Positions 40,227 to 46,047 of a DNA stretch of 46,047 nucleotides are shown here, one piece after another. This DNA comes from Nostoc sp. FACHB-892. GTDB lineage: Bacteria > Cyanobacteriota > Cyanobacteriia > Cyanobacteriales > Nostocaceae. Position 1 is the first letter of the stretch; each line of letters starts with the position of its first letter. The stretch covers positions 1 to 46,047 of the forward strand of contig NZ_JACJTR010000046.1 of the NCBI RefSeq assembly GCF_014698795.1, written 5' to 3'. The position numbers and the translations under genes are program-made. Below the pieces are notes generated by a model. That model was not told where the DNA came from. It did not search any database and saw nothing but the letters and a program-made list of their open reading frames with translations.

Positions 40227-42008
40227 ATGACTGAAGCAACAGCAACTCGTCCCAACACTTACGTCCAGGAAAGCGGGCCAACAATCCATTACTTGGTGGG
40301 AATGTCCCAACCAGAAACCCATCTGTTTGAGGTAACTTTACACATTGCCGATTACGCCTCGTCGATTCTCGATTTAAAATTGCCGGTGTGGACACCCGGT
40401 TCCTATTTAGTCCGTGAATATGCCAAGAATTTACAGGATTTTGAGGCTTTTTCAGAGGGTAAACCTTTACTTTGGCGGAAGATCAGTAAAAATCACTGGC
40501 AGATAGACAAAAAAGCTGTTTCAGAATTAACTGTACGTTACAGAATTTTTGCCAATGAGCTATCGGTACGGACAAATCACTTAGATGCTACCCACGGTTA
40601 TTTTAACGGTGCGGCACTATTTTTTAGAATAAAGGGCTGGGAGAACCAACCAATTCGCGTCACTATCGTACCACCACGCCCAGAATGGCAGGTAACTACT
40701 GCCTTGTCACCTATTGGTGAGAAAACAAATACTTTCTTGGCTGCCAATTTTGATACTCTTGTTGATACTCCGTTTGAGATTGGTCGCCATCAATTGTATA
40801 ACTTTGAGGTTTTGGGAAAACCCCATGAACTGGCAATTTGGGGGCAAGGAAATTTCCAAGCCCAAGAGATGATTGCTGATATTCAAAAAATTATTCAGGT
40901 AGAAGCCCAGATGTTCGGCGGTTTGCCCTATGAACGATACGTGTTTCTACTACATTTATTTAGCCAAGCTTTTGGCGGTTTGGAACATAAAGACTCTTGC
41001 TCATTAATTTACCAGCGTTTTGGATTTCGCGCTCAGGAAAAGTACGATCGCTTTATGCAATTGGTAGCACACGAGTTCTTTCACTTATGGAATGTCAAGC
41101 GAATTCGCCCAAAAGCATTAGAGGTTTTTGATTACGATCAAGAAAATTACACACCATCATTATGGTTTTGTGAGGGTACTACTAGTTACTATGACTTGTT
41201 AATTCCTTTGCGGGCAGAAATTTATGATGTTCAGTCGTATTTGAATAAATTGAGCAAGGAAATTACCAGATATGAAATGACACCGGGGCGCAAGGTACAG
41301 CCCGTTTCCGAGTCGAGTTTTGATGCCTGGATAAAACTCTATCGCCCGGATGCTAATAGCGGTAATTCCCAAATTTCTTACTATTTAAAGGGAGAAATGG
41401 TATCGTTATTGCTGGATTTGTTGATTCGCTCTACTCATGACAATCAACGTTCCCTCGATGACGTGATGTTGAAAATGTGGCAGCAATTTGGACAAGATGA
41501 AATTGGCTATACCCCAGAACAGTTGCAAGAAGTTATAGAATCTGTTGCCGGAATCGATTTGACTGATTTCTTTAAACGCTATATTGATGGCATTGATGAT
41601 TTACCTTTTAATCAATATTTAGAACCTTTTGGCTTGCAGTTGGTAGCTGAACAGCAAGAAGAACCTTATCTGGGCGTAAGAATAAATACAGAGAATGGGC
41701 GAGAGATGATTAAGTTTGTGGAGGCGGGTTCACCTGCACAAATAGGGGGAATTGATGCAGGTGATGAGTTGTTAGCAATTGATGGGATTAAGGTAACGGG
41801 GAATAGCTTAAGCGATCGCCTCAAAGATTACCAACCAAGTGATGCAATCAAAGTCACAGTTTTTCATCAAGACGAACTGCGTAGCTATTCCATCACCCTA
41901 GCCCCACCCCGTCCTACCCGATATCAGGTAAAGCCTGTTGAGCATCCTGACTCCACACAGCAGCAAAACTTTGCTGGATGGCTTGGGGTAGCGATCGCAA
42001 CTGTTTGA
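40227..42008 (+). CDS. M61 family metallopeptidase with PDZ domain
   Basis: The 593-residue protein is a gluzincin peptidase of the glycyl-aminopeptidase family. The zinc site is HEFFH in LVAHEFFHLWNVKR, with the downstream Glu in FCEGTTSYYDL. The N-terminal half has the beta-sandwich with LDLKLPVWTPGSYLVREYAKN, typical of M61. The C-terminal region carries a PDZ domain (YLGVRINTENG, FVEAGSPAQIGGIDAGDELLAIDG). I start at the ATG at 40227; a TTG eight codons upstream is less likely. There is no signal peptide, so it is probably cytoplasmic. It stands alone and is convergent with pyk. Confidence 0.92.
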   Translation: MTEATATRPNTYVQESGPTIHYLVGMSQPETHLFEVTLHIADYASSILDLKLPVWTPGSYLVREYAKNLQDFEAFSEGKPLLWRKISKNHWQIDKKAVSELTVRYRIFANELSVRTNHLDATHGYFNGAALFFRIKGWENQPIRVTIVPPRPEWQVTTALSPIGEKTNTFLAANFDTLVDTPFEIGRHQLYNFEVLGKPHELAIWGQGNFQAQEMIADIQKIIQVEAQMFGGLPYERYVFLLHLFSQAFGGLEHKDSCSLIYQRFGFRAQEKYDRFMQLVAHEFFHLWNVKRIRPKALEVFDYDQENYTPSLWFCEGTTSYYDLLIPLRAEIYDVQSYLNKLSKEITRYEMTPGRKVQPVSESSFDAWIKLYRPDANSGNSQISYYLKGEMVSLLLDLLIRSTHDNQRSLDDVMLKMWQQFGQDEIGYTPEQLQEVIESVAGIDLTDFFKRYIDGIDDLPFNQYLEPFGLQLVAEQQEEPYLGVRINTENGREMIKFVEAGSPAQIGGIDAGDELLAIDGIKVTGNSLSDRLKDYQPSDAIKVTVFHQDELRSYSITLAPPRPTRYQVKPVEHPDSTQQQNFAGWLGVAIATV

Positions 42009-42091
42009 TAAAGGGATTGGGCATGGGGTATTGGTTATTAATTCTTCTACCCCTTGCCCCCTGCTCCCTGCCCCCTGCTTCTTCCCCAATC

Positions 42092-43861
42092 CTAATGCGT
42101 TCTCACCGCCCCAGAATAAATCAAACCCCGTTGCAGATCCAGCGTTATGATCGCCCCATCCCGAATCGCCTGCGTTGCCTGCTTCACGCCGACAATAACT
42201 GGCACACCGAGACGCAAGCCGATGATTGCTGCGTGACTTGTGAGACTTTCCTCTTCCGTAATAATTCCAGCAGCTTTACGAATTGCCTCAACAAAATCAG
42301 CACTAGTACGAGGTGCAACTAATATATCTCCAGGATTAAAGTTACTAACATCCATGCCAGTATTAGCTACTCGTGCGCGACCACTCACTGAACCTTGTCC
42401 CAGCCCAATTCCATGACCTAGTATTGCCGTCACCACCTCAACTTTAATCAAATCTGTGGAGCCGGAAATTCCTTGGAGTGTGCCAGCAGTCATTACTACT
42501 AAATCTCCCTCAGACAGTAATTTAAGCTCCTGAGCCACGTTGATTGCAGCTTGAAATGTCTGACCAGTCGAAGGTAATCCTAGCACCAATAGCGGTTTTA
42601 CTCCCCACACCATCTGTAGCTGCCGCGCCACATTCACATGGGGTGTCACTGCCAAAATCGGTGTTTGGGGACGGAATTTAGATACATTGCGAGCTGTTGC
42701 TCCAGTTTGCGTTAGGGTCATGATTGCTGCTGCGCCTAGTTGTTCGGCAATTTGCCCTACAGCTTGACTAATAGCATTGGGAATGGAGCGCCGGGAATCT
42801 CTCAAAGAACGTAAGTTTAAGTGTTGGGCTTCTTCCTGTTCCATCCGCTCGGCAATCCGCGCCATCGTCGCTACTGCTTCTACAGGGTAGTTACCTACAG
42901 CAGTTTCATTGGAGAGCATTACCGCATCCGTGCCATCTAAAATCGCATTTGCCACATCCGATACTTCTGCGCGAGTGGGACGGGGATTGCTCACCATGCT
43001 GTCTAACATCTGGGTGGCGGTGATGATGGGAATCCCCAAGCGATTTGCTGTAGCAATTAGCCGCTTTTGCAATACTGGGACATCTTCTGCTGGCAGTTCC
43101 ACGCCTAAGTCGCCTCTGGCAACCATTACACCATCGCACAAAGCCAGAACTGCCTCCATTTGTTCTATGGCTTCATGCTTTTCAATTTTGGCAACCACCG
43201 GCACTTGCTTGCCTGTACTGGAAATTAACTCTTTAATTTCAATCAAATCCTGCGGATTGCGGACAAAGGAAAGTGCCACCCAATCTACACCCTGATCTAG
43301 ACCAAACATCAGATCCTCTCGGTCTTTGTCGGTCATTGCTTTAATAGACAGGTAAACGCCGGGAAAATTTACGCCTTTGTTGTTAGAAAGTTTACCAGGC
43401 ACGGTGATCCGACAATGCAAATCACCTTTGTCCCGGTTAATTTCCTCCACAACCATTTCTACTCGTCCGTCATCGAGCAGGATTTTTGCGCCAACTGGAA
43501 CTTCTTCGGCTAAATAATCATAGGTGACGCAGCTAATTTCTTGCGTACCTACCACCGGGCGATTTGTCAAGGTGAAGCGATCGCCTTTTGCCACAACTAT
43601 AGACCCGTTGTCAAACTTCCCCAAGCGAATTTTTGGGCCCTGCAAGTCTTGGAGAATAGCCACTGGTTGATTTAGTTCAAAAGCCGTTTGCCGAATTAAG
43701 CGAATACTACGCTGATGGTCGGCATGAGTTCCGTGGGAGAAATTGAGTCGTAGCGTCGTGGCTCCCGCTTCAATAATCGCCTTGAGCATTTCAGGACTAC
43801 TAGTAGCAGGGCCAATAGTAGCGACAATTTTTGTCCGGCGCAGAGAATCTCTTAATTGCAT
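42092..43861 (-). CDS. pyk: Pyruvate kinase with C-terminal phosphohistidine-type domain
   Basis: Pyruvate kinase makes ATP and pyruvate from phosphoenolpyruvate and ADP in lower glycolysis. The 589-residue protein shows KIVATIGPATSS, the substrate loop MVARGDLGVELP, the metal and substrate region LSNETAVGNYPVEAV and the usual barrel. It is about 110 residues longer than the E. coli enzyme because of a C-terminal PEP-utiliser-type mobile domain, with NFNPGDILVAP, then ITEEESLTSHAAIIGLRLGVP and its histidine in TSHAA. This extension is normal in cyanobacterial and some Gram-positive pyruvate kinases. The ATG at 43861 matches the family start MQLRDSLRRTKIVAT. Confidence 0.97.
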   Translation of the reverse strand: MQLRDSLRRTKIVATIGPATSSPEMLKAIIEAGATTLRLNFSHGTHADHQRSIRLIRQTAFELNQPVAILQDLQGPKIRLGKFDNGSIVVAKGDRFTLTNRPVVGTQEISCVTYDYLAEEVPVGAKILLDDGRVEMVVEEINRDKGDLHCRITVPGKLSNNKGVNFPGVYLSIKAMTDKDREDLMFGLDQGVDWVALSFVRNPQDLIEIKELISSTGKQVPVVAKIEKHEAIEQMEAVLALCDGVMVARGDLGVELPAEDVPVLQKRLIATANRLGIPIITATQMLDSMVSNPRPTRAEVSDVANAILDGTDAVMLSNETAVGNYPVEAVATMARIAERMEQEEAQHLNLRSLRDSRRSIPNAISQAVGQIAEQLGAAAIMTLTQTGATARNVSKFRPQTPILAVTPHVNVARQLQMVWGVKPLLVLGLPSTGQTFQAAINVAQELKLLSEGDLVVMTAGTLQGISGSTDLIKVEVVTAILGHGIGLGQGSVSGRARVANTGMDVSNFNPGDILVAPRTSADFVEAIRKAAGIITEEESLTSHAAIIGLRLGVPVIVGVKQATQAIRDGAIITLDLQRGLIYSGAVRTH

Positions 43862-44214
43862 AGGGGCTGAAGTTAGGGAGCTATCTGGGAAGTCATCGTA
43901 ACTTAAGTGGCATCTCCTTTTCAGTTACTGCTATACCAATAGATATAAGCAGTTAGAGAGTGTTTCTGGGGAGAGTGGGTTCTGTGGGATAGACTTGATA
44001 TATTACAACAATCTTGTATCTATCCTCCTCACGAAGCAGTTTATCCCTTTAACTTCTTGCCGATTGTCATACCCCAATTATTAGTTAAGATTAGGCTTTG
44101 TCTGGAATCATAGCGTTATTCATCTACTGATATTCAAAGCTGTAGATAAATCTTGCTATAGAAAACTTTACATAAATTTATTCTTTCCTAATCTTTATCG
44201 TATATTTGTAATGT
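43862..44214. other. Divergent intergenic region between pyk and crtR, 353 bp
   Basis: No gene or RNA was recognised. The region is AT-rich near crtR. AAGGAG at 44222-44227 is the ribosome-binding site for the crtR ATG at 44233. Confidence 0.45.
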
Positions 44215-44232
44215 TTGATTAAGAAGGAGTCA

Positions 44233-45132
44233 ATGTTAAAGATGATCGCATCGGAGGCAAAAAAGCCACTGACAATCCCGCCAAAGGAATTTTTAGCGCC
44301 TCCTGGTGATTTTAATTTCACGCTACTGCTGTTTTTGGTAGCTGTAGCAATGCTGGTGCTATCTAACTTTGGTTACTGGCTTTGGGAATGGCCGCACTGG
44401 GTGTGCTTTAGCGTTAACACTATTGCTTTGCATTGTGCTGGGACGGTAATTCATGACGCTTGTCACCAATCTGCCCATCGCAACCGGGTAATGAATGCGA
44501 TGTTAGGGCATGGCAGTGCATTGATGCTAGCTTTTGCTTTTCCAGTATTTACGCGGGTGCATTTACAGCATCATGGTCATGTCAATCATCCCGAAGACGA
44601 CCCAGATCATTATGTTTCTACGGGTGGTCCGCTATGGCTGATTGCAGTGCGGTTTTTATACCATGAGGTGTTTTTCTTTCAACGGCGACTGTGGCGCAAA
44701 TATGAGCTATTAGAATGGTTCATTAGCCGCTTAATTATCGGTGTAATTGTTTATATAGCGGTGCAATACCACTTTTTGGGTTACATTCTAAATTTTTGGT
44801 TTATACCCGCTTTTGTGGTGGGGATAGCACTGGGATTATTTTTTGACTATTTGCCTCATCGTCCTTTTGCGGAGCGCGGTCGCTGGAAAAATGCTCGTGT
44901 CTACCCAAATCAAGTTCTCAATATTCTGATTATGGGACAGAATTACCACTTAATTCATCATTTGTGGCCTTCTATTCCTTGGTATAATTATCAACCTGCG
45001 TACTATGTGATGAAGCCCCTGTTAGATGAGAAAGGCTGTTATCAAACTTCAGGATTGTTGCAGAAAAAAGACTTTTTTGAATTTGTTTATGACATCTTTT
45101 TAGGAATTCGGTTTCATCATCAAAAAGAATAG
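44233..45132 (+). CDS. crtR: Beta-carotene hydroxylase (CrtR)
   Basis: CrtR adds hydroxyl groups to the beta-ionone rings of carotenoids, giving zeaxanthin and, in Nostocales, contributing to myxoxanthophyll. The 299-residue membrane di-iron enzyme of the desaturase superfamily has the histidine boxes HDACHQSAH (about residues 76-84), HLQHHGHVNH (about 111-120) and YHLIHHLW (about 237-244), and close similarity to Synechocystis CrtR throughout (for example DPDHYVSTGGPLWLI). I start at the ATG at 44233, five bases after AAGGAG, not at the TTG at 44215. A decayed copy of its 3' part lies at 45762-45895. Confidence 0.93.
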   Translation: MLKMIASEAKKPLTIPPKEFLAPPGDFNFTLLLFLVAVAMLVLSNFGYWLWEWPHWVCFSVNTIALHCAGTVIHDACHQSAHRNRVMNAMLGHGSALMLAFAFPVFTRVHLQHHGHVNHPEDDPDHYVSTGGPLWLIAVRFLYHEVFFFQRRLWRKYELLEWFISRLIIGVIVYIAVQYHFLGYILNFWFIPAFVVGIALGLFFDYLPHRPFAERGRWKNARVYPNQVLNILIMGQNYHLIHHLWPSIPWYNYQPAYYVMKPLLDEKGCYQTSGLLQKKDFFEFVYDIFLGIRFHHQKE

Positions 45133-45153
45133 AGTTGTTATATTAAGCTCGCG

Positions 45154-45480
45154 TCAAAAATCTCTGATTTCAACAACTACACCTGGAGCGATCGTTGTTA
45201 AGACACTACGAACACTGGGTATCAATGAAAGCAAATCAGGTAGGCGATTACTAGATGCTACTAGAACAACGACTGCAATTCCAGCCTGTTGCAAGTTTTG
45301 CTGATATCGTAAGTTTTGGTCTGTTGTGAGGAGAATTATGAAATTCTCCTGGAGCATCAGTTGCAACAGTTCGCCATTCTTTTTGCCCGACCATCCCATT
45401 TCCACAACTGTGCGTACCTCATAATCAGTAAGTTCACGCCTTAAGGGTCGTGGAACACACTCATCAAGCAGAATTCGCAT
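45154..45480 (-). CDS. DUF5615 PIN-like protein, probable toxin
   Basis: A 108-residue protein with the opening MRILLDECVPRPLRREL, typical of DUF5615, a compact PIN-like nuclease fold with its acidic residues in LLDEC and TTDQNL. It overlaps the upstream DUF433 gene by 17 bp; the DUF433 protein precedes it and is the usual antitoxin partner. The pair sits between crtR and a crtR fragment, so it may have arrived there as a mobile unit or been bracketed by duplication. Toxin activity is inferred from the known pairing. Confidence 0.85.
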   Translation of the reverse strand: MRILLDECVPRPLRRELTDYEVRTVVEMGWSGKKNGELLQLMLQENFIILLTTDQNLRYQQNLQQAGIAVVVLVASSNRLPDLLSLIPSVRSVLTTIAPGVVVEIRDF

Positions 45481-45688
45481 ACACTGTTAGCATTTCCTTT
45501 GCTAATTCGAGAGTGGCGATTGCTTGGTGACGGCTGACACTGGGAAAGTGATCTAAAAACTCATCCAGTGAGTCACCCGCTTCTAGATAATCGAGCAAGG
45601 TTTTTATCGGCACACGAGTACCAACAAAAACAGGGGTTCCCCCCAATATATCGGGGTCACTATGAACAACACGCGATGTGGATGTCAT
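45464..45688 (-). CDS. DUF433 protein, probable antitoxin
   Basis: The 74-residue protein shows the DUF433 signature: ILGGTPVFVGTRVPIKTLLDYLEAG with FLDHFPSVSRHQAI, a winged-helix-like DNA-binding domain. It is translated first and overlaps the DUF5615 gene by 17 bp, the usual order for this toxin-antitoxin type. The N-terminal MTSTSRVVHSDPD is short and polar. The start codon lies about 75 bp from the crtR fragment on the other strand. It probably represses its own promoter. Confidence 0.87.
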   Translation of the reverse strand: MTSTSRVVHSDPDILGGTPVFVGTRVPIKTLLDYLEAGDSLDEFLDHFPSVSRHQAIATLELAKEMLTVYANSA

Positions 45689-45761
45689 ATAGTTAGCTTG
45701 TCAGCTACAGACTACCTTCTGATCCTAACTCTCGTCGTCTCAGAAATCTCAGCATATATTT

Positions 45762-45895
45762 TATTCCCCTTTGCAAAGGGCGATCGCTGGAAAAATGCTC
45801 GTGTCTACTGCAACCCAATTCTCAATATTTTGATTATGGTACAGAATTACCACTTAATTCATCATTTGTGGTCTTCTATTTGCAACAAAACGTAA
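45762..45895 (+). pseudogene. Decayed 3' fragment of a crtR copy
   Basis: From about 45765 the DNA matches crtR 44862-44974. The protein remnant FAKGDRWKNARVYCNPILNILIM continues to QNYHLIHHLWSSI, against FAERGRWKNARVYPNQVLNILIM in crtR, then breaks off at CNKT and TAA. The last histidine box is intact but the first two boxes and the membrane part are missing, so it is not functional. It lies 630 bp beyond crtR on the other side of the toxin-antitoxin pair. Confidence 0.8.
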
Positions 45896-46047
45896 TGTGC
45901 GATCACTGTCGTGATAGAAGTTAGGACTTACGCATTGACAAAAAAGATTATCTATGTTGTCTAGAAAATGCCATCACTGCTAAGGTTTGCAAAAATATGC
46001 TCACGTACAACTAATGTGAACATGTTGCGTTGTATTTCGTACCAATT
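45896..46047. other. Right-end sequence with a possible IS-end motif
   Basis: GTTAGGACTTACGCA near 45920-45934 is a sequence I recall as frequent at IS or repeat ends in cyanobacteria. It starts about 25 bp after the crtR fragment. No frame is recognisable up to the window end. The assignment as an IS end is a guess from motif memory. Confidence 0.3.

Noticed and set aside
42909..43295. 128-codon plus-strand frame inside pyk
   Set aside because: It is antisense to a strongly conserved enzyme and shows no recognisable protein.

Overview
The window is chromosomal DNA of a filamentous, probably heterocyst-forming cyanobacterium of the Nostoc type. Support comes from frequent HIP1 octamers (GCGATCGC), heptamer-like intergenic repeats built from GTCATTTGTC/CAATGAC units, two carboxysome shell genes of the CcmK3/CcmK4 kind, a hetZ-patU pair, a CYP110-like P450, and the carotenoid enzymes CrtH and CrtR. 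No rRNA, tRNA or CRISPR array was seen.

Layout. 1-2.2 kb (minus strand): the end of an IS (probably IS630 family) that cuts off a prepilin peptidase gene, then a small hypothetical gene and leuB. 2.2-3.6 kb: a PIN toxin/antitoxin pair with a remnant of a second antitoxin start, and an EcsC-family protein. 3.9-8.5 kb (plus): an ABC exporter ATPase and permease, a pentapeptide-repeat protein and purT. 8.6-13.6 kb: crtH (minus), upp, a small membrane-anchored protein and a YggT protein (plus), and a P450 (minus). 13.7-18.5 kb: a ParA-type ATPase followed by a coiled-coil partner ending in a C-terminal Trp, an AT-rich acyltransferase and an alpha/beta hydrolase on the minus strand, then ccmK3-ccmK4. 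I read the ParA pair as a candidate McdA-McdB carboxysome-positioning system. 19.2-23.0 kb (plus): hetZ, patU and a Crp-family regulator.

23.2-33.9 kb is a five-gene minus-strand cluster for cellulose synthesis and export. In transcription order it encodes an outer-membrane beta-barrel, a TPR periplasmic protein, a GH8 endoglucanase (BcsZ), BcsB, and the catalytic BcsA with a PilZ c-di-GMP domain. The barrel and TPR parts, fused in proteobacterial BcsC, are separate overlapping genes here. A divergent lipoprotein gene follows. Next come an IS (35139-36666, with 16-bp terminal inverted repeats and a 6-bp direct repeat on each side), a hypothetical membrane protein and a secreted GH5 cellulase with a CBM2-like domain. 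Together these make a cellulose production, trimming and remodelling region.

40.2-46.0 kb: an M61 peptidase with a PDZ domain, pyruvate kinase (minus), crtR (beta-carotene hydroxylase), a DUF433/DUF5615 toxin-antitoxin pair (minus), and a decayed copy of the 3' part of crtR just beyond that pair.

The points most worth a second look are the McdAB-like pair near ccmK3/ccmK4, the IS-truncated prepilin peptidase, the split cellulose export apparatus, the crtR fragment across a toxin-antitoxin module, and a 16-bp repeat at the translation starts of two unrelated genes.
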